Positions 16,067 to 24,924 of a stretch of 64,000 nt of DNA are shown in pieces. The stretch covers positions 62,001 through 126,000 of the forward strand of contig NZ_JBELOK010000003.1 in assembly GCF_040276085.1 (NCBI RefSeq), written 5' to 3'. Numbering within the stretch: position 1 is the stretch's first letter; the number at the start of each line of letters is the position of its first letter. Source of the DNA: Castellaniella sp040276085. GTDB taxonomy: Bacteria > Pseudomonadota > Gammaproteobacteria > Burkholderiales > Burkholderiaceae_B. The translations under genes were made by a program, and so were the position numbers. The notes below the pieces were generated by a model. The model had not been told where the DNA came from. It did no database searches and saw only the letters and a program-made list of their open reading frames with translations.

Positions 16067-17089
16067 ATGGCAAAGCGTTTTTGCTGCCCGGAATGTTTCG
16101 ACGATCACGCCTTACGTGATCAACTTTTTCCTTCACTTGATCCTGTCCATGGAACATGCGATTTCTGCGGGACCACTAATACTCAGCTCGTTGAACCAAG
16201 CAGGCTTTCGAATTATTTCGAGCTATTAGTAAATGTCTACGAACCAAGTGCAGAAGGGAAGTCGTTGGTCGAATGGATGAAGGACGACTGGCAGCTCTTT
16301 AGCCATCAGCGCATGGATGTTGCCCACGCTAAAGAGCTTCTCGGCGAGATCCTTGATGACGGTGAGATTATCCGGCGCAGTTTTACTCCGTCGGCCAGTT
16401 ATATCAGCGAAGGCCTTGCTCAGTGGGACAAGCTGCGCGACGAGATGATGTATGGTAATCGCTGGTTTCTCGACGTCGCCATTGACCTAGACCGCCTCCG
16501 CCAACTTCTCGATATGCTGCTAGCCCCGGAATTACCCCAAAAATGGTATCGCGCACGGATCCGCATTGAGGATGATGTATTCCAAATCGAGCAAATGGGT
16601 GCACCGCCAAGACGGCGTTCATTACATGGCAGAGCCAATCCGGCAGGCATTCCCTACCTTTATCTGGGGTCACTTCCTGATACAGCAGTTGCTGAGATTC
16701 GACCCCATACCGGTGAGTTTGCTTGCGTTGCTGACTTCACGATCCCCGAGATCAAGGCTGTGGATTTACGTAATCCACGCAAATTGGTGTCGCCATTCAT
16801 CCTGACTGATGCGAGCGAAATCGGCCAGTTGCGTGCTGATCTACCTTTTTTGGAACGCCTAGGCCAAGAGTTGACGAGACCAGTTCAGCCGGCCGGAGCA
16901 GCAATCGACTATATTCCAAGCCAGTACCTTTGTGAATTCATCAAGAAGAGCGGCTTCGACGGAGTTGTCTACCGTAGCTCCGTTAGTGACGGCATCAACC
17001 TAGCGCTATTCAATCCCGAGCGGGCGGTTGGAGGGATCGTGTTGCTTTACAGCGTGACTAAGGTATCCGTTCAAGTAAGCACGGCGTAA
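16067..17089 (+). CDS. HEPN-RES N-terminal domain plus RES domain protein
   Basis: The 340-residue protein starts with a CxxC...CxxC zinc-like pair (FCCPECFDDHAL, CDFCG), followed by a HEPN/RES N-terminal helical domain (about residues 40-160). The RES domain runs from about 170, with YRARIR, then YLYLGSLPDTAVAEIRPHTG, and SGFDGVVYRSSVSDGINLAL near the end. RES domains share the ADP-ribosyltransferase fold, and several RES toxins deplete NAD+. The Arg, Glu and Ser positions expected for NAD+ handling (YRAR, AEIRP, YRSS) are present. It is third in the sce7726-sce7725 operon, consistent with an effector role. That role is inferred. Confidence 0.78.
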   Translation: MAKRFCCPECFDDHALRDQLFPSLDPVHGTCDFCGTTNTQLVEPSRLSNYFELLVNVYEPSAEGKSLVEWMKDDWQLFSHQRMDVAHAKELLGEILDDGEIIRRSFTPSASYISEGLAQWDKLRDEMMYGNRWFLDVAIDLDRLRQLLDMLLAPELPQKWYRARIRIEDDVFQIEQMGAPPRRRSLHGRANPAGIPYLYLGSLPDTAVAEIRPHTGEFACVADFTIPEIKAVDLRNPRKLVSPFILTDASEIGQLRADLPFLERLGQELTRPVQPAGAAIDYIPSQYLCEFIKKSGFDGVVYRSSVSDGINLALFNPERAVGGIVLLYSVTKVSVQVSTA

Positions 17090-17197
17090 GACATTTTTGA
17101 GCACAGGAACCTGATCATAGAGATAAATCAGCATCTCATATGGCTTCCACCCATCAGACTGTTTTCACTAGACGACTGACACTAGATTTTTTCCAGT

Positions 17198-20100
17198 TCA
17201 GCAGAAATCCCGGGATGCCACGGTGAGACCATCCAGCGCCTGGGCCAGCCAATCGCTGCGATCCACCAGGCGGCGGGCAATCAGGTGATGCACCCGGCCA
17301 TCAGTTTGCCAGATGCCATATACCGCCAGCAAGGTGGCTTGCAGCGCGGGCTGGCGCTGGCGCGCAACAACATCCGGCCAAATCACCACGTTTACCGGGC
17401 CGGTTTCATCTTCCAGCGTGATAAACACCACGCCCTTGGCGGTTTGCGGACGTTGGCGCACAGTGACCAAACCACAGGCGCGCGCCAGCTGGCGGTTGCG
17501 CAGGCCCGCCAATTGCGCGGCGCTTAGCAGTTGGCCGGCCTGCAGGCGGGCACGCAACAAGGCCACCGGGTGGCGGCCCAGGCTTAGGCCCAGGACGCGG
17601 TAATCGCTGGCAATGCCCTGCCCTTCGGTGGCCTCGGGCAGCGCGGGGATGGGGTCGTCTTGCAGGGCATCGCGCAGCAAGCCCTGCGGGGGCACGGCTG
17701 CCGCGCTTTGCCACAGGGCGGCCCGCCGATGGCTGCCGGCCCAGTGCTGCAGGGCGCCGGCACGCGCCAGGGCCTGCAGGTCGTGGCGATCCAGCCCGGC
17801 GTGGCGCGCCAGGCTGGCCACATCAGGCAAGGAGTGGGCCTGGCGGGCCTGCACGATGCGTGTGGCAGCAGATTGGCGCATGCCGTGGATGCGGGACATG
17901 CCCAGGCGCACGGCGGGCTGGCTGCCGGCAGTTGCCGACGGCTGCGTGGGCGATGCCACAGCTTGCGCATCCGCAACGCCGGACGCAGCATCTCCGGGCA
18001 TCGCTTCCAGCGTGCACTCCCACTGGCTGATGCGGGCATCCACAGGCAACACGCGCACACCCCGGCGCCGGGCATCCTGCACCAGCTGGGCGGGGGTGTA
18101 AAACCCCATGGGCTGGCTGTTTAGCAGCGCGGCCAGAAACACGGCAGGCTGATGGCGGCGCAGCCAGGCGCTGGCGTAGGCCAGCAGGGCAAAGCTGGCG
18201 GCGTGGCTTTCGGGAAACCCGTATTCACCAAAGCCCTGGATCTGGGCAAAGATGTCCTCGGCAAAGGCGCGGTCGTAGCCATGCGCCAGCATGCCGCCCA
18301 CCAATCTGTCGTGATGAACCTCCATGTGGCCATGGCGCTTCCAGGCAGCCATGGCGCGGCGCAGTTCGTCGGCCTCGCCGGCAGAGTAGCCCGCCGCCAG
18401 CATGGCCACCTGCATCACTTGCTCCTGAAAAATCGGCACGCCCAGGGTGCGCTTCAAGGCACGCTCGAGCGCCACCGAGGGATACGACACGGCCTCCAGG
18501 CTCTGGCGCCGACGCAAGTACGGATGCACCATGCCGCCTTGCATGGGGCCCGGGCGCACGATGGCCACTTCAACCACCAGATCGTAAAAGCAACGCGGCT
18601 GCAGGCGCGGCAGCATGCTCATCTGGGCGCGCGACTCTACCTGAAACACGCCCACGGTATCCCCGCGCGAGAGCATCTCGTACGTGGCCGGGTCTTCGGC
18701 CGGGATATCCTGCAGGGTAAAGGGGCGGCCCTGCCGCTGCGCCATCAAGTCCAGCGCCCGGTGCAGCATCGACAACATGCCCAGGGCCAGTACATCGATC
18801 TTGAGAATGCCCAGGGCATCGATATCGTCTTTATCCCACTGGATGATGGTGCGCCCGTCCATGGCGGCGTTTTCGATGGGCACCAGGCGCGTCAGCGGCC
18901 CACGGCTGATCACAAACCCGCCGGTGTGCTGCGACAAATGGCGCGGATGGCCGCGCAGCACCGTGGCGATCTGCGCCCATTGCTGATGCAGGGGAAGCGC
19001 CGCATCCAGCCCGGCATCGGCAAAGCGCTGCAGCAGATGGTCGGGCTGATCAACGCGCCGATGCTGGCGCGCCAGCTGCCCGATGGCATCGGCCGATACG
19101 CCCAGCGCCCGGCCGGTGTCGCGCAAGGCGCCGCGACTGTGCCAGGTAACCACTGCGGCGGTCAAGGCCGCACGCTGGCGGCCATACTTTTGGTACAGGT
19201 ACTGGATGACTTCTTCGCGGCGCTGGTGCTCGAAATCCACATCGATGTCGGGGGGCTCGTTGCGCTCCTGGCTGATAAAGCGCTCGAAGAGCAGATTGGT
19301 GCGCGCGGGGTCTACCTCGGTGATGCCCAGGCAATAGCACACAGCCGAGTTGGCGGCCGAGCCACGCCCCTGGCACAGGATATTGCGCGAGCGGGCAAAC
19401 TGCACAATGTCGTAGACGGTTAAAAAATAAGCCTCGTAGCGCAGTTGGGCAATCAGCTGCAGCTCGTGCCCGATTTGCTGGCGCACGGCCTCGGGCACAC
19501 CTTGCGGAAACCGCCGCTGCGCACCGGCCAGGGTTTCGTTGCGCAAATGGGTGGCGGGGCTGACACCCGCAGGCACCAGCTCGTCGGGGTATTCGTAGCG
19601 CAACTGATCCAGCGAAAACCGGCAGCTGCGCGCCACCCGTACGGTTTCGGCCAGGGCTTGCGGCGGATAACGGCGCGCCAGATCCAGGCGGCTGTGCAGA
19701 TGGCGCTCTCCATTGGGCTGCAGGGCATAGCCGCACTGCCCCACCGGCTTGCCCAGGCGGATGGCTGTGAGGACATCTTGCAAAGGCTTGCGGGCGCGCA
19801 CATGCATCAGGGGCCAGCTGCTGGCCAGCACCGGCACCTGCTGCGCGGCGGCACTGCGCAACACCTGCCCGCGATGCAGGTCGTCCAGCGCCTGGGCGTG
19901 CAGGCTAAGCACTACCCGCAGACGCGCATCAAAACGGGCCTTGGCCCAGGCCAGTTGCGCATCCAGCACCGCCGCATCCGCCGGATAAGGTGGCGACAAC
20001 AAGGCCCAGCAGCCCGGCAAACCACGCAGATGGGCGGGCAAGGTGTCCATGTCGTGTGGGCTTAGCCGGTATTGGCCCTTGGGGGCCTTCTGGCGGGCAA

Positions 20101-20560
20101 GGGAAATCAGCTCGCAGAGGTTGCCATAGCCGTCGCGGTGCTGGGCCAGGAAAGTAAGGGTTGGCGGGGGGATGGGATCGGCGGAAGGCGTCATTGCGAA
20201 GGTGGCGCCAATGATCAGTGGCAGCCCTGCCTGCTTGGCGGCCACGTGCGCGCGCACCACGCCGGCCAGCGTGCCGTCATCGGTGATGGCCAGGGCGGCA
20301 TAACCCAGCTTGGCAGCGCGCTGCACCAGCTCTTCGGCGCTGGATGCCCCGGTTAGAAACGAGAAATCGCTGACGCAAAGCAGCTCTGCGTATTCCGGCA
20401 GGCCCTGGTTGGGGTCTGGATGGCCTGGTTCGACAGGCCCGGGATCCGGGTGGCCGGATGCTGCACGCGCAGGCTTGATGTGTGGTGGCTTAGCGCGCCC
20501 GGATTTGGTGCGATCTGATCCTGTGTGCTCGGGATCCGGAGGTTGGGAGTCGTTATTCAT
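17198..20560 (-). CDS. dnaE2: Error-prone DNA polymerase DnaE2/ImuC
   Basis: The 1120-residue alpha subunit of the SOS mutasome replicates past lesions with ImuB. The polymerase core shows the catalytic PDIDVDFEHQRREEVIQYLY block, PGPMQGGMVHPYLRRRQ, FQEQVMQVAMLAAGYSAGEA, GFPESHAASFALLAYASAWL and the OB-fold and C-terminal SRDF tail (here SRDFC). The N-terminus has a Pro-rich extension of about 50 residues, and the PHP domain looks degenerate (see findings). ATG 20560 is 44 bp after the imuB stop, same strand. It is expected to be LexA-controlled together with imuB through the box at 22022-22041. The typical family length is about 1030-1080, so the extension explains the excess. Confidence 0.93.
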   Translation of the reverse strand: MNNDSQPPDPEHTGSDRTKSGRAKPPHIKPARAASGHPDPGPVEPGHPDPNQGLPEYAELLCVSDFSFLTGASSAEELVQRAAKLGYAALAITDDGTLAGVVRAHVAAKQAGLPLIIGATFAMTPSADPIPPPTLTFLAQHRDGYGNLCELISLARQKAPKGQYRLSPHDMDTLPAHLRGLPGCWALLSPPYPADAAVLDAQLAWAKARFDARLRVVLSLHAQALDDLHRGQVLRSAAAQQVPVLASSWPLMHVRARKPLQDVLTAIRLGKPVGQCGYALQPNGERHLHSRLDLARRYPPQALAETVRVARSCRFSLDQLRYEYPDELVPAGVSPATHLRNETLAGAQRRFPQGVPEAVRQQIGHELQLIAQLRYEAYFLTVYDIVQFARSRNILCQGRGSAANSAVCYCLGITEVDPARTNLLFERFISQERNEPPDIDVDFEHQRREEVIQYLYQKYGRQRAALTAAVVTWHSRGALRDTGRALGVSADAIGQLARQHRRVDQPDHLLQRFADAGLDAALPLHQQWAQIATVLRGHPRHLSQHTGGFVISRGPLTRLVPIENAAMDGRTIIQWDKDDIDALGILKIDVLALGMLSMLHRALDLMAQRQGRPFTLQDIPAEDPATYEMLSRGDTVGVFQVESRAQMSMLPRLQPRCFYDLVVEVAIVRPGPMQGGMVHPYLRRRQSLEAVSYPSVALERALKRTLGVPIFQEQVMQVAMLAAGYSAGEADELRRAMAAWKRHGHMEVHHDRLVGGMLAHGYDRAFAEDIFAQIQGFGEYGFPESHAASFALLAYASAWLRRHQPAVFLAALLNSQPMGFYTPAQLVQDARRRGVRVLPVDARISQWECTLEAMPGDAASGVADAQAVASPTQPSATAGSQPAVRLGMSRIHGMRQSAATRIVQARQAHSLPDVASLARHAGLDRHDLQALARAGALQHWAGSHRRAALWQSAAAVPPQGLLRDALQDDPIPALPEATEGQGIASDYRVLGLSLGRHPVALLRARLQAGQLLSAAQLAGLRNRQLARACGLVTVRQRPQTAKGVVFITLEDETGPVNVVIWPDVVARQRQPALQATLLAVYGIWQTDGRVHHLIARRLVDRSDWLAQALDGLTVASRDFC

Positions 20561-20604
20561 GCGTGTGGATCAAGGGCTCGGAAATTGCATTGGTACCTGT
20601 CGGA

Positions 20605-21951
20605 TCAGGCAAAAAGCCCGTGCAAAAACCACTGCGGCTGTGCCCCGCCCTGCCGGAAAATCCAATAGCAGATGCCGGCGTCGTCCTCGGCCACAAAGTA
20701 GTCGCGCGCCACGGGGTGGCCGTCTTGCCAGCCGCACGCCAGGCGCTCGGGTGCGGACACCAGCTGCAAAGGCGTGCCATAAAACGGCCGATGCTGGTGC
20801 ACCCTGAGCCCCAGCGGCTGCGCCAGCAGCCAGGCTGGGCGCGGCAAGGGCGGCGGGGTAAGCGCTGTGTCGCTGGACGCAGCCCCAACAGGTATCCAGC
20901 GGGCCGCGACCTCGGGCCGGTGGTCGGCCACCAGCACGGGCCGCTGGATGTTGTCGGCGCCCAGCCGGGCGGCCAGAAGCGCCAGCAGGCGGGCGTGATC
21001 TTGCGGAGACCCGCCGGGCTCTGGAAACAGCTGCAAACTGGGGGTTTGCGCCGCCTGCCATTGCGAGACGCGCAAGGAAACGGCAATCACCGAGGCCCGC
21101 AGCACCAGCCGGTTAAGGTGCTCTTGCGCCAGGCGGATCAGGGTGTCGGCCTGGTGCGTGGGCACACCCAGAACGATATCCAGGCGGGTGTTTTTTGCAT
21201 CGTCGACACGGCCATACATGTCACTGCCTGCACCAGCAGCAGCCGACGCACCCACCACGCCTTGAGGCCCTTGCCCGGTGGCTTCTGCCAAAAGGGCAGC
21301 ATGCCGATCATGCGCCAGCAGCAGCGTCAGTGTGGTGGCGTCCAGTTGGTGCGCCACCAGCCATTGGCACAACTGCTGGATCAGGTGCCGTACGGCCCAC
21401 TGCAAGGCGGGCGTGTGCTCGGTGTGATCGGGCAGCTCGATCCCTGCCTGAAACACCAGGGGTGGCGCGCTAAAGGCATAGTGGCGGCCCTGCTGCAGTT
21501 GATCGAGCCAATCCAGCAGGGCCGGCCCGCAGCGTTTTTTAAGCCCCACACGCGGCAGGCGTTGAAGATCGGCCAGGGTGGTGCAACCAAGTTCTTGAAA
21601 CCAATCCAGAAACGGCCGGGCGGGCGGCGCCACCCACAACGGCATATGCTGCAGCACCCGCTGCAAGGCCCGGGCACTTAAGGCGCTGCCCCCCTGCCCG
21701 CTGCGCGCCAGCATCCAGGCCGCCGGGCCACTGGCCGCCACGGATACGATTGGGCCTGAGGGCCGGCCACCCACCGCCTGCCGCACCTGTGCCCGCAGGG
21801 CCCGGATGCCGCCAAACAGCCGCAGGCTGGCGCTGACATCCAGCAAGATGACAGACTCTGGCGCCAAGGCCAAATCAGGGGTAAAACGCCGCAGGGCGCT
21901 GGCCAGGCCCTGGGCGCCCGCAGGCGCGTACACGCCTATCCACACAGACAT
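20605..21951 (-). CDS. imuB: ImuB, Y-family polymerase-like mutasome protein, N-terminally shortened
   Basis: The product is about 448 residues. ImuB lacks polymerase activity in known systems and bridges DnaE2 and the beta clamp. From residue about 20 onward the family pattern is clear: RRFTPDLALAPESVILLDVS, ASLRLFGGIRALRAQVRQAV, then RLPRVGLKKRCGPALLDWLD and a long C-terminal region ending KWFLHGLFA-like (QPQWFLHGLFA). The normal first 60-70 residues (palm segment and its DxD region) are missing. ATG 21951 has no good Shine-Dalgarno and TTG 21963 is an alternative; a scarred start in another frame is described in the findings. It precedes dnaE2 by 44 bp and follows a LexA box by 70 bp. Confidence 0.85.
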   Translation of the reverse strand: MSVWIGVYAPAGAQGLASALRRFTPDLALAPESVILLDVSASLRLFGGIRALRAQVRQAVGGRPSGPIVSVAASGPAAWMLARSGQGGSALSARALQRVLQHMPLWVAPPARPFLDWFQELGCTTLADLQRLPRVGLKKRCGPALLDWLDQLQQGRHYAFSAPPLVFQAGIELPDHTEHTPALQWAVRHLIQQLCQWLVAHQLDATTLTLLLAHDRHAALLAEATGQGPQGVVGASAAAGAGSDMYGRVDDAKNTRLDIVLGVPTHQADTLIRLAQEHLNRLVLRASVIAVSLRVSQWQAAQTPSLQLFPEPGGSPQDHARLLALLAARLGADNIQRPVLVADHRPEVAARWIPVGAASSDTALTPPPLPRPAWLLAQPLGLRVHQHRPFYGTPLQLVSAPERLACGWQDGHPVARDYFVAEDDAGICYWIFRQGGAQPQWFLHGLFA

Positions 21952-22021
21952 AAACAAAGCCAAATAAACATCATGCCGCCTGGCCAGGCAAGGCCGGCCA
22001 GAAGGGCAGGATATTTAATTA

Positions 22022-22041
22022 TACTGTTTAAACATACAGTC
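22022..22041. promoter_or_regulatory. LexA (SOS) box upstream of imuB-dnaE2
   Basis: TACTGTTTAAACATACAGTC fits CTGT-N8-ACAG exactly (CTGT 22024-22027, ACAG 22036-22039). It lies 71 bp before imuB ATG 21951 and 90 bp before the divergent MFS gene. Control of imuB-dnaE2 is expected; effect on the MFS gene is possible. Confidence 0.85.
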
Positions 22042-22131
22042 TTTTCATAAGCCTCTCACTCTGATCTAAAAATAGGCGTGTAATCTCCCGGAAGTGATCC
22101 ACGGCACACATACTCAACCCGGAAACCTTTC

Positions 22132-23346
22132 ATGCTTAAACCAAGCCCCGCGCAATCCAGCGACACCCTTCCGCGAGGGGTCTGGGTTTTAGGTTTCGTC
22201 AGCCTGCTGATGGACACCTCCTCAGAGCTCATCCACAGCCTGCTGCCCATGTTTATGGTTACCGTGCTGGGGGCCAGCGCGCTGCAAGTGGGATGGATCG
22301 AGGGCCTGGCAGAGGCCACGGCACTGATCGTCAAAGTGTTTTCCGGCGTGCTCAGCGACTTTCTAGGCAAGCGCAAAGGCCTGGCTATTTTTGGTTATGG
22401 CCTGGCTGCCCTTACCAAACCTTTGTTTGCGCTGGCACCGACACTGGGCGTGGTGTTTGCCGCCCGCATGCTGGATCGCGTGGGCAAAGGGGTACGGGGC
22501 GCACCGCGCGATGCGCTGGTGGCCGATTTAACCCCACCCGAGTATCGCGGCGCCGCGTTTGGGTTGCGTCAGGCACTGGATGCCGTGGGCGCCACGCTGG
22601 GGCCGCTGCTGGCCGTGGGGCTGATGCTGCTGTGGGCCGACCAGTTTCAGGCTGCGTTTTGGGTGGCTGTGATCCCGGCTGCCGCCAGTATTGCATTGTT
22701 GGCCTTTGGGCTAAAAGAGCCCCCCCAGGCCAAAACGGGCGTCAAGCCACGCACCAACCCCATCCGCCGCGAAAACCTGCGCCGGCTAAACCGCGCCTAC
22801 TGGTGGGTGGCGGGCATTGGGGCCTTGATTACCCTGGCGCGTTTCAGCGAAGCCTTTTTGGTTTTGCAGGCACAACATGTGGGCGTTGTGATTGCACTGG
22901 TGCCTTTGACACTGGTGGTGATGAACCTGACGTTTTCGCTGTCGGCGTATCCGTGCGGCCGGCTTGCCGACCACGTCAGCCGCCGCGCACTGTTGATCAT
23001 TGGGCTGGCCGTGCTGGCCGCCGCAGACCTTTTACTGGCCACCGTATCCACCTGGTGGGCCGTCTTTTTAGGCATGGCGCTGTGGGGCCTGCATCTGGGG
23101 CTTACCCAGGGGCTTTTGGCCGCGATGGTGGCCGATGCCGCGCCGGGTGATTTGCGCGGTACCGCCTTTGGTTTTTTTAACCTGGTGTGCGGCGTGGCCA
23201 CTCTTTTTGCCAGCGTGATTGCAGGCCTGCTGTGGGATCGCATCGGGCCCGCTGCCACGTTTGGCGCAGCAGCGGGGTTTTGTGCCCTGGCGATTATCGC
23301 CCTGATGATCCGGCGTAAGCCAAAGCTTAACGCTGCCCAGGGTTGA
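22132..23346 (+). CDS. MFS transporter
   Basis: The 404-residue inner-membrane protein has twelve predicted spans. The MFS motif A region appears as SGVLSDFLGKRKGLAIFGYG between spans 2 and 3, and RMLDRVGKGVRGAPRDALVA in the first half, typical of a widespread drug/solute-exporter-like subgroup. The central loop is basic (NPIRRENLRRLNRAY). Substrate cannot be assigned. It is transcribed away from imuB and converges on hmgA, the two coding ends overlapping by 20 bp (23327-23346). It belongs to the segment separating imuA from imuB. Confidence 0.85.
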   Translation: MLKPSPAQSSDTLPRGVWVLGFVSLLMDTSSELIHSLLPMFMVTVLGASALQVGWIEGLAEATALIVKVFSGVLSDFLGKRKGLAIFGYGLAALTKPLFALAPTLGVVFAARMLDRVGKGVRGAPRDALVADLTPPEYRGAAFGLRQALDAVGATLGPLLAVGLMLLWADQFQAAFWVAVIPAAASIALLAFGLKEPPQAKTGVKPRTNPIRRENLRRLNRAYWWVAGIGALITLARFSEAFLVLQAQHVGVVIALVPLTLVVMNLTFSLSAYPCGRLADHVSRRALLIIGLAVLAAADLLLATVSTWWAVFLGMALWGLHLGLTQGLLAAMVADAAPGDLRGTAFGFFNLVCGVATLFASVIAGLLWDRIGPAATFGAAAGFCALAIIALMIRRKPKLNAAQG

Positions 23347-24625
23347 AGTACTTTTTCAGGCCTTTCCAGACATCCGGGTAATCCATCTGCCGGTGCGGCG
23401 ACTGCAAGGCTTGCTCGGTGGCATGGATGATTACCGGGGTTTCAAACATGATGGCCATGGTGTCTTCGATGTAATCAGGCTTGCGGGTGTCGGCCGCGCT
23501 GGCTTTCTCGAAGGTTGCGGCATCAGGCCCGTGGGCCGTCATCGTGTTGTGGATGGACATGCTGCCCGGCCCAAATCCGCCTGCCTTGGCGTCGTACTGC
23601 CCGTGCAGATTGCCCATGAACTCGCCCGCTATATTGCGGTGGAACCAGGGCGGACGAAACGTGTCTTGCATCGCCAGCACGCGCGGGGCAAAGGCAATGA
23701 AATCCAGGGTATCCACACCCGGCGCGGCACTGGGAGAATGCAGCACTAGGTTCATGCAGGGATCGGGGTGGTCGTAGCTGATAAAGCCGGTGACATTGAA
23801 CTTGCGCAGATCATACTTGTAGGGCGCATGCGTGCCGTGCCAGGCCACCACATCGCAAGGCGAGTGATCCGACTTTGCCGTCCAGAAGTGCCCATCAAAC
23901 TTGGTGAGAATCTCGTAATCGCCCTCGGTGTCTTCCCAGGCGGCCACGGGGGTTAAAAAGTCTCGCGGGTGCGCCAGGCCGTTAGAGCCAATAACCCCCA
24001 GCGTGGGCAACTGCAGCGGGGCACCGGGGTTTTCGCACACAAAGCCGCGCGCCACGCCATCGGGCAGCTGCACCTGGAACCGGATCCCACGGGGGATGAC
24101 GACGATTTCCTGGGGCTCAACCTCGATGATGCCCATCTCGGTCACCACGGTAAGCCGCCCCTGTTGCGGCACAATCAGCAGCTCGCCATCCGAGTTGTAG
24201 AAATACCGTTTGCCCATCGAGCGGTTGGCCGTGTACACATGGATGCCGCAGCCTGCATTGCCGGCCACTGTCATCATGCCATCGATAAAATCCACGGCGG
24301 CGTCTGTGCCGGGCAAGGCGATGGGATCCCAGCGCATGCGGTTGGGCGGCATGGGCGTTTGCGTAAAGTTGGACAGCCAGCGCGGGGCGGCCTGAGAGGG
24401 CGCAAATGCACCATGCGTGGCCCCCGGGCGAATCCGGTACAACCAGGATCGCCGGTTGGCCGATCGAGACACCGTAAACGCGGTGCCGTTGATTTGTTCG
24501 GCATACAGGCCATACGGTGCCCGTTGCGGCGAATTGCCGCGATCCGGCAGTGCGCCGGGAAGCGATTCGCTTGAGAACTCGTTACCAAAGCCGCTCATGT
24601 ATGCCAGGGGTGTACTGGTGCTCAT
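23327..24625 (-). CDS. hmgA: Homogentisate 1,2-dioxygenase
   Basis: The 432-residue non-haem iron enzyme opens the ring of homogentisate to maleylacetoacetate in tyrosine/phenylalanine catabolism. The family opening YMSGFGNEFSSESLPGALP is followed by QRAPYGLYAEQINGTAFTV. The iron-site region reads DTFRPPWFHRNIAGEFMG and NTMTAHGPDAATFEKA, retaining His, Glu and His ligands. ATG 24625 follows GGAGAGAG, so the four-residue longer start at 24637 is less likely. The usual partners fahA and maiA are not adjacent. The 3' end overlaps the convergent MFS gene by 20 bp. Confidence 0.95.
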   Translation of the reverse strand: MSTSTPLAYMSGFGNEFSSESLPGALPDRGNSPQRAPYGLYAEQINGTAFTVSRSANRRSWLYRIRPGATHGAFAPSQAAPRWLSNFTQTPMPPNRMRWDPIALPGTDAAVDFIDGMMTVAGNAGCGIHVYTANRSMGKRYFYNSDGELLIVPQQGRLTVVTEMGIIEVEPQEIVVIPRGIRFQVQLPDGVARGFVCENPGAPLQLPTLGVIGSNGLAHPRDFLTPVAAWEDTEGDYEILTKFDGHFWTAKSDHSPCDVVAWHGTHAPYKYDLRKFNVTGFISYDHPDPCMNLVLHSPSAAPGVDTLDFIAFAPRVLAMQDTFRPPWFHRNIAGEFMGNLHGQYDAKAGGFGPGSMSIHNTMTAHGPDAATFEKASAADTRKPDYIEDTMAIMFETPVIIHATEQALQSPHRQMDYPDVWKGLKKYFNPGQR

Positions 24626-24895
24626 GTCTCTCTCCACTGATGGAAAATCTTATCGCCGGTAAATGCAGACCCGTGGATGCATTCTAGGGGTGGCTTATCT
24701 CATGAGGGAAATCGTATTTTCTGCTTTATTTATCAGTTATTTTGATAGACATAAGAAGAAGCCCGCCGATGCTGTTTTCCGTATAAGGCGTGTGGTTTTA
24801 TGCGGGGCTGCGAGGGGCTGGAAAATATGCCAGCTAGAAGATCCGAAGCAAATCTGCCAGCATATTTGTCTGGCGACAAACCAACGAAGATTGAC

Positions 24896-24922
24896 TTGAA
24901 TTCAATATTTTTGTAGCTACAA
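24896..24922. promoter_or_regulatory. Two palindromes at the brnT start, probable BrnTA operator
   Basis: TTGAATTCAA (24896-24905) and TTGTAGCTACAA (24911-24922) are perfect palindromes; the second ends two bases before brnT ATG 24925. A -35-like TTGACT (24891-24896) and TAGCTA/TACAAT near 24914-24923 overlap them. RHH antitoxins such as BrnA repress their own promoter through short palindromes. No Shine-Dalgarno precedes the ATG, so the mRNA may be nearly leaderless. Confidence 0.5.
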
Positions 24923-24924
24923 TA

